Source: Moorena sp. SIO3I8
Lineage (GTDB): Bacteria; Cyanobacteriota; Cyanobacteriia; Cyanobacteriales; Coleofasciculaceae
NCBI RefSeq assembly: GCF_010692325.1
Contig: NZ_JAAHHW010000011.1
Location: 1 to 64,000, forward strand
Length of the DNA stretch: 64,000 nt
Reading direction: 5' to 3'
Positions 8,325-17,919 of the stretch are shown one piece after another. Position 1 is the first letter of the stretch, and the number at the start of each line of letters is the position of its first letter. The position numbers and the translations under genes were made by a program. A model generated the notes under the pieces. It had not been told where the DNA came from, did no database searches, and saw only the letters and a list, made by a program, of their open reading frames with translations.

Positions 8325-9785
8325 ATGTTTACGCTCATCAATGCTTTATTTGCTTTGATCATGATCGGGATTCTACTCCTGATCGGCAGGTTTCTTAAAC
8401 AAAAAGTTCGGCTATTTCAATCCCTTTATCTACCAGAATCTGTTATTGCTGGGGGAGTAGCATTGTTACTCGGACCAGCAGTATTGGGTGCGATCGCATC
8501 TACCCTATCAGGTACAGATTCATTACTGGCTGGGGGTCTGTTTCCGAAAACCATGGGAATAGTTTGGTCTCAGTCTCCTGGTGTCTTTATCAATGTTGTC
8601 TTCGCCGCCTTATTTTTAGGTGAAGCGATCCCCAGTCCCATAAAAATTTGGCGCAAAGCGGCACCTCAGGTCGCATTCGGTCAAACCCTGGCCTGGGGAC
8701 AATATGTGATTGGACTGCTGCTAGTTCTGTTAGTCTTGAGTCCGATATTCGGTGTCGATCCCATCGCAGGTGCATTAATCGAAATTGCCTTTGAAGGCGG
8801 TCACGGCACCGCTGCTGGCATGACCGATACCTTTAGAAAATTGGGTTTTAACGACGGTGGTGACTTGGCTCTAGGCTTGGCTACACTCGGTATTCTCTCA
8901 GGGGTGATCGCAGGTACCTGGCTAGCAAGCTGGGGCAGGCGCAAGGGCTACATCCAGGCCAGCCCTGCGACCAGCGACCTACAACAGTTTCGGGATAAAA
9001 TTCAAAATACAATTCAACAGACAATTCAAGGAGAACCTACTGAAGTTAGGTTAGCCAGAGCGAGATTAATGGATGGTTTACTGATCGATCCCCTGTCATT
9101 GAACCTTGCTTTTGTAGGAGTTGCGATCGCAATCGGCTGGCTAATCCTGGCAGTGCTCAAGTTCATTGAGTCAGTGACTTGGGGAGCCGGTGGCTTTCAA
9201 GTAATTGAGTATGTGCCTCTGTTTCCCATGGCACTAATTGGTGGTTTGATTGTCCAAGTCGTAACCGTGCGTCTAGGACTAGGGTCACTAATTATTAGAC
9301 CCTTGCAGGAGCGCATCTCTGGGGTAGCGTTAGATGTGGTAATTGTGACCGCATTAGCGTCGATTTCCCTAAGAGTGCTGGGAAACAACCTCCTGCCATT
9401 TTTAATTCTTGCGATCGCTGGCATCGTCTGGAACATCTGGGCATTTGTTTTCCTCGCACCCCGTATACTCCCCAGATACTGGTTTGAGCGTGGCATCGGG
9501 GACATGGGACAATCCATGGGAGTGACAGCAACCGGTATTTTGTTGATCCAGATGGTAGACCCAGATAACCATACCGGTGCTTTTGAGAGTTTCGCCTACA
9601 AACAGTTGTTTTTTGAACCAATAGTAGGCGGTGGCTTATTTACTGCTGCTGCACCAGCACTGATTGTGCAATTTGGCCCTTCGGTAGTGTTACTGCTAAC
9701 AACAGGATTACTAGCCTTCTGGTTAATCTTTGGTCTGTGGAACTTTAAGCGGATGAGAAAGACATTCAGGCAAGCTAATCTATAA
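8325..9785 (+). CDS. Sodium/glutamate symporter (GltS/ESS family)
   Basis: 486 residues with about 12 hydrophobic helices in two inverted halves. The glycine-rich AFEGGHGTAAGMTDTF motif near residues 155-170 is the family signature involved in Na+/substrate binding, and ERGIGDMGQSMGVTATGILL is the matching motif in the second half. GltS proteins import glutamate with Na+. A good GAGGGGAAGG ribosome site precedes the ATG. A hydrophilic loop near residues 210-250 separates the halves. Confidence 0.88.
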   Translation: MFTLINALFALIMIGILLLIGRFLKQKVRLFQSLYLPESVIAGGVALLLGPAVLGAIASTLSGTDSLLAGGLFPKTMGIVWSQSPGVFINVVFAALFLGEAIPSPIKIWRKAAPQVAFGQTLAWGQYVIGLLLVLLVLSPIFGVDPIAGALIEIAFEGGHGTAAGMTDTFRKLGFNDGGDLALGLATLGILSGVIAGTWLASWGRRKGYIQASPATSDLQQFRDKIQNTIQQTIQGEPTEVRLARARLMDGLLIDPLSLNLAFVGVAIAIGWLILAVLKFIESVTWGAGGFQVIEYVPLFPMALIGGLIVQVVTVRLGLGSLIIRPLQERISGVALDVVIVTALASISLRVLGNNLLPFLILAIAGIVWNIWAFVFLAPRILPRYWFERGIGDMGQSMGVTATGILLIQMVDPDNHTGAFESFAYKQLFFEPIVGGGLFTAAAPALIVQFGPSVVLLLTTGLLAFWLIFGLWNFKRMRKTFRQANL

Positions 9786-9808
9786 AGGGTTAGTCCGTTA
9801 TATTAGAT

Positions 9809-10016
9809 CGTTGCCTATTGCTTAATTTTCTGCTATTTTTGACCAGCGATCACAGAATAAAATATAGGTTGGGTTGAGGTTGGTTAAATCCAATAAATCA
9901 AGGTAAAAGAAGCCAGAGATGATGTTGGGTTTCGTTGCCTCAACCCAACTACAAGATAATGCGTTCGCGTAGCGTGACCAAAGGTCAATCGCGTAGCGGC
10001 TCCAAAGGAGCATCGC
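9809..10016. repeat. Dispersed composite repeat, copy 1
   Basis: Starts CGTTGCCTATTGCTTAATTT and contains ATAAAATATAGGTTGGGTTGAG with a facing CTCAACCCAACTAC. It ends with a GCGTTCGCGTAGCG palindromic cluster (9961-10016). A shorter copy at 11409-11540 shares both ends but lacks about 50 bases of the middle. Confidence 0.75.
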
Positions 10017-10215
10017 TTAGTGATCGGATTATCTTGTCGATTGGGCAAAACAAATATCTTTAACAATTGAACTGATAGATTGCCGATTTTTGCCCACCTC
10101 AAGTTACGGCTAGTAGCGAGGGATTGCCTACGGCACCAGTGTGATCGCAAAAAGCTGGCAACCATCACATAATCTGTGGGAGCATGGCATCTGTGCAAAT
10201 AGCTCCGATGTTTCC

Positions 10216-10593
10216 ATGCCAAAGAATAACTCTGAAGTAAAAGACCAAGCACGAAGAATCTTGGACGCAATAGCCTTCACTCCCTTTGACCAATGCCAAC
10301 TCTTGAACCGTGATTTTAGCCACATCCCTGCTCGTCCTGGCATCTATGCCATCAGGCATAAAACTGATGGACTGCTTTACATTGGTAAGACCAAGAGCTT
10401 GCGAGGTCGCTTCAGTGGTGGACACAAAGCTTTTTTGTGGGCATGGCTCGACAAATATAGCGACGAAGATGTTCGTATTGCTATGCAGACAATTTCCTAC
10501 TGGCAAAACCCTGCGCTACTATTGGAGCTAGAAGCTATCATCTTGAGGGCTACCGAACCTCCCTATAATGTCCAAATCCCAATGGAGCAGTAA
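10216..10593 (+). CDS. GIY-YIG nuclease domain protein
   Basis: From the ATG at 10216 the protein has 125 residues. It shows the GIY-YIG core: PGIYAIRH, LLYIGKTKSLRGRF with the catalytic Arg, and a late acidic LLELEAIIL that can supply the metal-binding Glu. The domain cuts DNA in repair, homing and restriction settings. The frame is open upstream to 10141, but that segment is repeat-like. A small gene follows after four bases, so the two are probably co-transcribed. A free-standing GIY-YIG gene of this size could be a mobile or defence nuclease. Confidence 0.8.
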   Translation: MPKNNSEVKDQARRILDAIAFTPFDQCQLLNRDFSHIPARPGIYAIRHKTDGLLYIGKTKSLRGRFSGGHKAFLWAWLDKYSDEDVRIAMQTISYWQNPALLLELEAIILRATEPPYNVQIPMEQ

Positions 10594-10597
10594 ACTT

Positions 10598-10804
10598 ATG
10601 CAGGTAGAACTTTTGGGGCGAATCTCCTCCACTGATGCAAAGGTCATCTTGGAACGCCTGCCCGAACATATTCAGGCTGCTCTCGTTGAGCGTGCTGCTG
10701 AAATTGAGTATCCAATTGAAGCAGTTATTGAGATGGCAATTGCCAGCTTTCTCGATACCGAAGCATTAAGTTTTGTAGACTGTAAACCGGGGCGTGGACA
10801 ATAA
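10598..10804 (+). CDS. Small protein paired with GIY-YIG nuclease, unknown function
   Basis: 68 residues starting MQVELLGRISS, four bases after the GIY-YIG stop. The acidic helical middle (ERLPEHIQAALVERAAEIEYPIEAVIEMAIASFLD) could fold as a ribbon-helix-helix or a small helical bundle. An ATG 30 bases earlier overlaps the nuclease gene. No family is recognised. Tight coupling suggests a partner or antidote role, which is inference only. Confidence 0.6.
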   Translation: MQVELLGRISSTDAKVILERLPEHIQAALVERAAEIEYPIEAVIEMAIASFLDTEALSFVDCKPGRGQ

Positions 10805-10820
10805 GTCCAGCCAGTTATCA

Positions 10821-11081
<261 letters not shown>

Positions 11082-11100
11082 CTAGCTAGACAAAATTTAA

Positions 11101-11406
11101 GTTTTTCAGCTAATACCTGAACGTGAGGTTCACCATCAGGACGGATCCCTTGATGGATCACCCGATTGGCTGATTGAAATTCGTTCCCCTGACCAAAGTA
11201 CTTTAAACTTGCAAAATAAGATTCTGCATTGCCTCAGTAATGGAACACAATTAGCCTGGTTAATCGATTTCGCTCGTCAGCAGATTTGGGTCTGGCAGGG
11301 AGATGACTTACCCATAATCTGTTCAGGAGCAGAGATTCTGCCAAGTTTAGGCATTCTACCCGAACTTACGGTCAACGGGGTAATGGCTATGACTCGCCGA
11401 TCATAG
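11101..11406 (+). pseudogene. Uma2 family endonuclease fragment (C-terminal part)
   Basis: The open frame contains SPDWLIEIRSPDQSTLNLQNK and GTQLAWLIDFARQQIWVWQ, which match the PDxxIEIxSP...K and Gxxx.WLID motifs of Uma2/DUF820 PD-(D/E)XK proteins. The first half of the usual 190-residue protein is missing and a stop lies at 11098. The frame ends normally at 11406. Confidence 0.75.
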
Positions 11407-11408
11407 CT

Positions 11409-11540
11409 CGTTGCCCCTTGCTTGATTTTATGCTATTTGTTGCCAGATATCAGGGAATAAAATATAGGTTGGGTTGAGCTTGGTGAAATCCAATCAATCA
11501 AGATAATGCGTTCGCGTAGCGGCTCCTTTGGACCATCGCA
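11409..11540. repeat. Dispersed composite repeat, copy 2
   Basis: About 85% similar by eye to 9809-9900, including AATAAAATATAGGTTGGGTTGAG. It then joins directly to AAGATAATGCGTTCGCGTAGCG, as copy 1 does after an extra middle piece. Confidence 0.7.
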
Positions 11541-11719
11541 CTTTTAAGATGATTTTGGTAAATTGTGGGTAGCATTTTTATTTATATCATGTCGGCATAA
11601 TTACCCTTAATAAAAATCTCCCCATCTCCCGATCTCCCCATCTTCCCACACTTCCCACACTTCCCACCCTCCCCTTAATTATGGGTATTCAACCAGACTT
11701 GATATTAGAGGCCTTTTTG

Positions 11720-12535
11720 TCACTCCCCCCGGAATAACTGGCGATGATGTTCTAAACACTGCTCATGTGAATCAAACAGGATTTGATCATTAATGTAATC
11801 TCGAATAGGAATATTAGTATTTGGTCCTTTAAAAACACCTATAGAAATACGTTCCTCATCTGGTATGCGAACTCGATGTATAATTGAGTTTATCCTTCCG
11901 CCTAGCATTTTTTATAAGGTTTCAGACAGAAATAGCACCCCATACCCTGGTTGGGGATTAACGTCATGCCATTGATCATCCCAAAACACTTCTAATCCTG
12001 GCTTGTCCATCAAAATTACAGTCATCAAATCATAGTCTTTATGAGCTTTCATTCCACTATTGCTTTTCTTATTTGTATTTACATTAGCAGGATAATAGGC
12101 AATTGAGAATGATGAAGAGAGATCACTATCAATCACGACTTCCTCGAAATAGTCTTCAACACCAAAGTAACTAAATATCTCTTTTAACAGAACTATAATA
12201 ATACGCTCTTCACAATAGTTTGAAATTTTAAAAACTGAATTGCGACACTCTTTAAAGGGGCCACTGGGATTATTCAACCTAAATAAAAACTGTTGAACCG
12301 AATGTATGTCATCAATTCAACGGTCGATATAACCTTCAACTTTACCATGGGCAAACCATTTTTGTTTTTGGATTTCGTCCTGCCTGAAAAAAGCTAAAGC
12401 CTCTCTTTTTAGAATTTTAAAATGTTGAAAAATTTCTGGTTCTGGTATTCTGACATAGCAGCAACCCAGATTAACAAGGGTGTTTATTTCTTCTCGCGTA
12501 ACCCTATCTACAGCATTGAGAGTTGGTAGTTCCAT
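11720..12535 (-). pseudogene. 2OG-Fe(II) oxygenase (isopenicillin N synthase family) with two in-frame stops
   Basis: Three adjacent open stretches are all in one frame: 12535-12317, 12316-11912 and 11911-11720. They encode a 271-codon protein of the IPNS/2OG-Fe(II) type. The iron site is visible as H-x-D in MKAHKDYDLMTV and the distal His in INSIIHRVRI, followed by the 2OG-binding R-x-S in ERISIGVF. Stops are TGA at 12317-12319 and TAA at 11912-11914, with no frame change at either. The gene lies beside NRPS fragments, so it may once have tailored or cyclised a peptide product. Confidence 0.85.
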
Positions 12536-12633
12536 GATTCAGAAAACAAAAAAAATAACTCAACTCAGGTAATTATACCAGGATTCTGGGAAGTTTATCT
12601 AAGTCGCGATCGCCCAATACAGTATAATAGGAT

Positions 12634-12855
12634 TTGAGCCGCAGAAAAGACCAGTATATAGTGAACTTACAAGAGCGAATAGAATCTCTAGAAGCGAGAA
12701 TATATAGTCCTTCCGACTTTCCTCTTGCCCAGTTGAGTCAAACCGAACTCGACAGTTTACTCACATTAATTAACTATAGGAATCTAGAATCAATCTACCC
12801 CTTGTCGCCGAGGCAAGAAGGGATGCTGTTTGAGAGTCTCTATGCTCCTGAATCG
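12634..12855 (+). pseudogene. NRPS condensation domain start (fragment)
   Basis: Translation contains DFPLAQLSQTELDSLL and ESIYPLSPRQEGMLFESLYAPES, the linker plus C1 motif at the start of NRPS condensation domains. Homology stops at a GGCGTTGCTGAAT repeat end near 12852 and a stop codon follows. No carrier protein or later condensation motifs are present. It points in the opposite direction to the adenylation fragment at 10961. Confidence 0.85.
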
Positions 12856-12914
12856 GCGTTGCTGAATATGAAAATGGTTTAACCAGAAAGGGGGATTTTA
12901 TGATCTCTTAAATA

Positions 12915-13053
12915 AGAGCTGATTCGTAAAGTAAATCTTAAGAAGTCTGAAAGCCTTGCTATGATTGTCTTTTGGTTATTAAATAGTTCAAATGTTCTAT
13001 TTGATCGCAAGCCTTATCCTACAAGGATTACAGCGAGTTTACGAATCAGCTCT
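12915..13053. mobile_element. MITE with AGAGCTGATTCGTAAA ends
   Basis: 139 bp bounded by perfect 16-bp inverted repeats (AGAGCTGATTCGTAAA). AATA flanks both sides as a likely target duplication. The interior is non-coding. No second copy is present in the window. Confidence 0.85.
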
Positions 13054-13162
13054 AATAAATAATAAGCCTAATTGATAACTCCAACATTTCTTCAGATTTA
13101 GAGTAACAAAGAGTTCGTCGATGTAGTCTGGCTAAATAATGTCTCAATCTTGTATTTTTATT

Positions 13163-13268
13163 CGGCGTTGCTGAATCAAAGAATGCTATAATGAAAATAA
13201 AAACATGACATGCGCGGGCATTCCATAGTTTTCTTTTTAGAATACCATTTTTTTATTCAGCAACGCCC
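13163..13268. mobile_element. MITE with GGCGTTGCTGAAT ends, copy 1
   Basis: About 105 bp with inverted ends CGGCGTTGCTGAAT and the complement of GGGCGTTGCTGAAT. A lone left end of the same kind is at 12852, and another short copy is at 44341-44417. It probably derives from an IS element that supplied the transposase. Confidence 0.75.
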
Positions 13269-13277
13269 TATTTCCCA

Positions 13278-13897
13278 CTAATATTGCACTCGATTAAGGG
13301 CCACAATTACTAACCAAGATTGCTGCTCACAGGGTAAACCAGGTGGGCGGTAGTAATAATCAAAAATCTCAAATCCTGCTTGTTCAACACAGGGAGCCAA
13401 GCTTTTATATTCCCAACCTACAACATAGCGATAGCCGGTTGGACGAACACTATAACCCTCATGATCACCACGAATCATTGACATAACTATGGCACCATTG
13501 GTAACAAGCGATCGCTTTAAATCCTTAAGTACCCTAACCATGGAAGCACGGGGAATATGAATCAGGGATGCATTGGCAAAGATCCCATCAAAGCTCTTTG
13601 GTGGCAGCTTGAGGCTCAGAAACGATTGCTGCCAAACCTCGCATCCTGAAACTTGTTGCGCCATATTCACAAATGCTGGTGTAGCATCGAGACCAATTAC
13701 TTGATGACCCTGGTCTTTAAAAGCAACCAAGTCTCTACCAGGACCACCTCCTAATCCAGAATCTTGCCTGGATTACGGGGCATAGCATCCACCAAGGCGT
13801 TGCGATTTTGAGACACATCGTGATTCCAGGTGCCTTCCCGGAAAGATTCTGCTGTTGCTTGATACTCAGCAATTGTCACTATTTCGTGATCTTCCAC
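13278..13897 (-). pseudogene. Class I SAM methyltransferase with one frameshift
   Basis: The first part (from GTG at 13897) reads VEDHEIVTIAEYQATAESF...NPGKILD. The second part reads LGGGPGRDLVAFKDQGHQVIGLDATPAFV...NASLIHIPRASMVRVL. Together they give a normal SAM-binding motif I (LDLGGGPGRD) and motif II (GLDAT), but one base is missing near 13751-13756, giving a TAG in the first frame. If real, the gene is dead. A single-base sequencing error would restore an ordinary methyltransferase of about 205 residues. Confidence 0.8.
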
Positions 13898-13932
13898 AAT
13901 AGTTCAACCTGGTAATACTCAAGCAAATTTTA

Positions 13933-14478
13933 CTATTTAACTAATAACTGGATAATAAACTCAGCCGCAGTGATATAAATTCGTTCTGGGGGTTGCTCAC
14001 CTCTAGGCACCTGAACCCACCAGCCTTGGCATCTGGGCGATCGCCACAAATCCAAATGGGCAATTGGTGGTGAAGCATAGAAACTGTCTTCCCCTGCCCC
14101 CAATAGCCCTGAACTCCAGTGGGTAAAGTAATCGTGACTAATCCGGTGGATGGGAAAATTGCCATACAGAGGGACACCCCAGCCATCAATAGCGATCAAT
14201 GCTTGGATGTTTCCTCCCAGTAGCTGCCAACCCCAAGCTGCTGCGATCGCACCCACTACCCCAGCACTGAAGCTGATCAAGACTATGGGAGTCTTCACCA
14301 AACCAATGTGACGTTGCAAGAACTCTAAAATATGAATAGCTGAGTAAGCTGGGTAGTCCTGAGCTGGAAAAATTAAGACTTTCTCAGTCCAGGGACTTGA
14401 TAGCTCCAAGCTTGCTAAAAAATCCTGGGTCAGTTGGGGCTCATGGATACCGGGGCAAATAATTAAGTACGGGGACAT
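13933..14478 (-). CDS. Alpha/beta hydrolase-like cyanobacterial protein
   Basis: 181 residues starting MSPYLIICPGIHEP. The nucleophile elbow-like SFSAGVVGAIAAAW near residue 70 and the early PGIHEP loop fit a short alpha/beta hydrolase. A YITAAEFIIQLL end follows, but no clear catalytic His is certain. It starts about 70 bp from a MITE-like hairpin. It is conserved in type among cyanobacteria, and the substrate is unknown. Confidence 0.65.
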   Translation of the reverse strand: MSPYLIICPGIHEPQLTQDFLASLELSSPWTEKVLIFPAQDYPAYSAIHILEFLQRHIGLVKTPIVLISFSAGVVGAIAAAWGWQLLGGNIQALIAIDGWGVPLYGNFPIHRISHDYFTHWSSGLLGAGEDSFYASPPIAHLDLWRSPRCQGWWVQVPRGEQPPERIYITAAEFIIQLLVK

Positions 14479-14550
14479 GATTAAACGCTAAAGAGGCAAA
14501 GAAGGGAAATCAGCTGGATGTGTAAGACAGTTAAGATGAAGAAATGACTA

Positions 14551-14665
14551 TCAGGACTTACGCGGTTAAGTTGATTTCGCCCCCCTAGCCCCCCAATTCT
14601 GGGGGGTAAAGATGTCAAAGTCCCCCAGAATTGGGGGATTTAGGGGGCAAATGGGTAAGTCCTGA
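14551..14665. repeat. Inverted-repeat element with TCAGGACTTAC ends
   Basis: A 115-bp unit bounded by TCAGGACTTAC and its complement. The inside holds a strong hairpin made from CCCCCCAATTCTGGGGG and CCCCCAGAATTGGGGG. The form is that of a non-autonomous inverted-repeat element. Confidence 0.75.
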
Positions 14666-14689
14666 CTATTGAGAAATGACTAATGACTA

Positions 14690-15061
14690 ATGACCAATTG
14701 TCCCAAATGCCATCAACCTATCAATAGCAAGGTGATTACCTGTCCCCATTGTGGAGCAATCCTTAAAGCCTATGGTCATCCGGGGATTACCTTACACCAA
14801 ACCACAGGAGATACACCCTTGTGTGAAACCTGTACCTATCATGCTGATGATACCTGTAACTTTCCCCAACGTCCCTATGCTAAGCAGTGTACCCTTTACG
14901 ACGATAGTTCTGAAAGTACCTTAGAGCCTGAGCAGATTTATAATCCCCAGCGTGGCTTACTCGAATCGGTCAGGCTCTGGTGTCAAAGAAACCCAGCCTT
15001 ACTAGGTCTATTGGTATTAATCGCTGCTAGCTTTTTGCTAGCCCTGATGGCAAATAGTTAA
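14690..15061 (+). CDS. Zinc-ribbon protein with C-terminal membrane anchor
   Basis: 123 residues. The N-terminus has two CxxC pairs (CPKCHQP and CPHCGAI) that form a zinc ribbon. A second Cys group (CETCTYHADDTCNFPQRPYAKQC) follows, and one transmembrane helix (ALLGLLVLIAASFLLALMA) ends the protein. This layout is common for small cyanobacterial membrane proteins of unknown role. The ATG at 14690 is chosen because the CPKC pair begins three residues later. Confidence 0.75.
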   Translation: MTNCPKCHQPINSKVITCPHCGAILKAYGHPGITLHQTTGDTPLCETCTYHADDTCNFPQRPYAKQCTLYDDSSESTLEPEQIYNPQRGLLESVRLWCQRNPALLGLLVLIAASFLLALMANS

Positions 15062-15130
15062 ATTAAACTAAGTTTAATTTAACTAGTACTCCGTCAACAT
15101 TGAATCGACTAGACATGATAGTACTAAGCA

Positions 15131-17311
15131 CTACGAAATTGACAGATTGCTAGCAGTCGCTGAGTCGGTTGGTGTTGTCTGTGAGGTGTCTACTTGCAAA
15201 TGTTCTTTAACCGTAATTTTTTTTTCTTCACACACCTCTAAATCAAACCAGAATGTTGTCCCAACTCCCACTTCACTAACTAAGTTTACTCGGCTATGAT
15301 GTCTTTCGATAATGTTTCTGACAATTGAAAGCCCCAATCCCGTCCCTTCCAGGGTATGAACTCGGTTTTCTACCCGGAAAAATCGGTCAAAAATTGCCTT
15401 TTGGTCTTCTGGAGCAATGCCAATTCCCGTATCAGAGATTTCAATTCGCACCCTGCCTTTTCCTTCTTGGGGATTAAGTTCGGCTTCTAATTGATAAGCA
15501 CGAATTACCACTCGTCCACCAGGCTCCGTGAATTTCAACGAGTTGCCCACTAAATTAGCCAAGACTTGGAGCAACAAATCGTAGTGACCCATAACTGGTG
15601 GTAAATCTGGTTCAATCTCCTGAGCCAGTTCAATAGTTTGGTCACGAGCATTGAGCTGATAAGTGCGCAGGGTTTGCTCTATAGGTCGAACAATGTCAAA
15701 GGGTTCAAGTTGATAAATTCGACAAGATTCCAGCCGTGATAAATCTAGGACATCGTTAACGAGACGGGTTAGTCGGTCAGTTTCCCGATTAGCCGTGTCA
15801 AGAAACTCCTTCCGCTCAGCTTCGCTAAGTTCTTCGCCGTAGTCGTGGAGGGTTTCGATAAATGATTTAATGTTAAATAGAGGTGTTCTGAGTTCGTGGG
15901 AAACATTGCTGATGAAATTGCTTTTTGCTTGATTAAGTTCCACCTCACGGGTGATATCCTGAACAGTGATAGCAATTCCCTTAATATTTTCCCGGGATTG
16001 GTTGAGTACCTTACTTAAAAGAATGCGAACTGTACGAGAGACCGGTTTGGTCAGAGTAATACGAAACTCTTCACCTTCGCGGGATTCCCGTTCTGTTTCT
16101 GTCTGTTTCTCCGCTGTAGCCATTTGATAAAGCGGTCGTGTTAGTTCCATTGTGACCACATCAGGAAGATGGTATAAGACATTTTTACCGATAATGTCTT
16201 GCTCATGCCAACCAAAAATCCGCCGTGCTGTCGGGTTGACTAACATTACCTGAAAATTGGTATCAATCAGTACAGCACCATCAGCAATTGTGGAAACTAG
16301 AGTCTCTAACTTAGCTTTTTCTGCGGTAAGTTCTTCAATATTTTGCTCCTCATAGCGTTCTAAACGCTCTGCCATGTCATTGAAGCTAGACACCAATTCC
16401 TTTAGTTCTACTCCCAAAGGCATCTCAATCCGCTGTTTGAAATTACCAGCAGCAATATTTCTCACCCCTACTAGTAGTTCTTTAATGGGCTTAGTGATAG
16501 TCAAGGCGTTGCCCACTGCACCTAAAATCACCATCACCCAGATCGAGATAAACACAGCAATAGTAACATCTCTGGTTAAATTGGAGGAAACCACCACCGT
16601 AGGGTTAGGGTTAATGCCCACAGCTAAAACCCCTAAGTATTTGTTTTCCTCGTCGATTAGGGGAACAAACACATCAGTGACTTGACCATCAGGAGTCAGG
16701 TGCTGCCGTGCCATGGGCTGATCAGAGTTTTTGGCGTAGCCCTCCGGTAGCTCAATCCGACGCTTAATGGTTAAAGAATTCTTTACTTCTGCTGCGGAGA
16801 AAGGAATGCCAAAGATTATTTCCCCATCCTCGTCAGCATATATAATGTAACGCACACTGGAGGTACTACTGTAGAAGCGGCTGGAAAAGCGAGCTAGTTC
16901 GTCGAAATTATTTGCCGCAACATGAGGTTCAACGTTGGCAGCCAGCAAGAGACCGAGATCACGACCAAAGCGAGTGTCGTTCATCCTAGCATCCTGCTGA
17001 ATCGTATTCACCGCCCAGAAGGTCAAGCCACTCATGAGCAATGAGACAACCAGAGTTGCTGCTGCCATTAGCTTGGTCTGGAGGGTAAACTCCGACCACC
17101 AACGCCTGATAATGTCGATAAGGGTTTTTAGCAAAGCTAGCAAGGTCGGTTCAACTCTCTCAACAGGGAAGACAACAACACTCTTTCCAAAGGTAGATGC
17201 TTTGATTGTGGCAAAGCATCTACTTTTGGCTATCCTCCAATTATAAAGCCAGAAAACCTTACCTCTTGAGTGGAAAATAAAGATGATAGGTGATAAGCGC
17301 GTTTGTATCAT
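15131..17311 (-). CDS. nblS: Sensor histidine kinase NblS/Hik33 type
   Basis: The core matches the cyanobacterial NblS/Hik33 (DspA) kinase in order: WWSEFTLQTKLMAAATLVVSLLMSGLTFWAVNTIQ (first TM helix), an extracytoplasmic domain, a second TM near IAVFISIWVMVILGAV, HAMP, PAS (LETLVSTIADGAVLIDTNF), an H-box (FISNVSHELRTPLFNIKS) and N/G boxes (VGNSLKFTEPGG, DTGIGIAPED, GTGLGLSIV). This kinase senses high light, cold and nutrient stress. The frame is open to 17407, but its first 32 codons are made of a heptamer repeat. The ATG at 17311 is a compromise, and the real start may be a TTG nearer 17140. Confidence 0.9.
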   Translation of the reverse strand: MIQTRLSPIIFIFHSRGKVFWLYNWRIAKSRCFATIKASTFGKSVVVFPVERVEPTLLALLKTLIDIIRRWWSEFTLQTKLMAAATLVVSLLMSGLTFWAVNTIQQDARMNDTRFGRDLGLLLAANVEPHVAANNFDELARFSSRFYSSTSSVRYIIYADEDGEIIFGIPFSAAEVKNSLTIKRRIELPEGYAKNSDQPMARQHLTPDGQVTDVFVPLIDEENKYLGVLAVGINPNPTVVVSSNLTRDVTIAVFISIWVMVILGAVGNALTITKPIKELLVGVRNIAAGNFKQRIEMPLGVELKELVSSFNDMAERLERYEEQNIEELTAEKAKLETLVSTIADGAVLIDTNFQVMLVNPTARRIFGWHEQDIIGKNVLYHLPDVVTMELTRPLYQMATAEKQTETERESREGEEFRITLTKPVSRTVRILLSKVLNQSRENIKGIAITVQDITREVELNQAKSNFISNVSHELRTPLFNIKSFIETLHDYGEELSEAERKEFLDTANRETDRLTRLVNDVLDLSRLESCRIYQLEPFDIVRPIEQTLRTYQLNARDQTIELAQEIEPDLPPVMGHYDLLLQVLANLVGNSLKFTEPGGRVVIRAYQLEAELNPQEGKGRVRIEISDTGIGIAPEDQKAIFDRFFRVENRVHTLEGTGLGLSIVRNIIERHHSRVNLVSEVGVGTTFWFDLEVCEEKKITVKEHLQVDTSQTTPTDSATASNLSIS

Positions 17312-17337
17312 CGGTTGTGAACATACTCCCAAAGGCC

Positions 17338-17379
17338 AAGAGGCAAGAGGCAAGAGGCAAGAGGCAAGAGGCAAGAGGG
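17338..17379. repeat. Heptamer tandem repeat (AGGCAAG)n
   Basis: About six copies of a 7-base unit at the 5' edge of nblS. The open frame of nblS runs through it, which explains the odd LLPLASCLLPLASW start of the longest translation. Confidence 0.9.
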
Positions 17380-17407
17380 GTTCGAGATCCTCAGTTTTAT
17401 TGTCCAA

Positions 17408-17919
17408 TAAAAAAAGACCTCCTAGGTTTACATCTCAAATACAAACGCTATAGGTGATAGGTCTTAGGTGTCGGGTTTTAGGATTTAACGCCTAATCATA
17501 AAGAAAAACAAGATTATTTATTACTCATAAAGAGAGTTTTATAATTCAAATATATACCCAAAGTTGGCTTTTTTTTGTTTACTTACTCAAATATGATGCA
17601 TAATAATGCAAAAATCCAAGCTAACACATAACGGGATTTAGAGAAAATAGAAGAATAAAAAAGGGTATAATGATTTGTCGGCAAAGCTTTCACGCCAAAG
17701 TGACCCCTAATGAACGAGACAACCCCCGTAGCAATGCCGCATGGCTGAATCAAGGCATGAATATAAGTGGGGTGGGCATCCTCCCCGCCCGAGGCAGGAA
17801 ACGGGCAAGATGCCCATTCCACAACAAGATGCCCATTCCACAACAAGATGCCCATTCCACAACAAGATGCCCATTCCACAAAACTAATAAAATCATTCCG
17901 CATTGATGCAACGCCAGCC
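17408..17919. other. Intergenic region with 19-bp tandem repeats
   Basis: Four copies of a 19-base unit (GATGCCCATTCCACAACAA) lie at 17809-17881. The rest is AT-rich with no supported gene; the translations across it only reflect the repeat. Confidence 0.7.
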
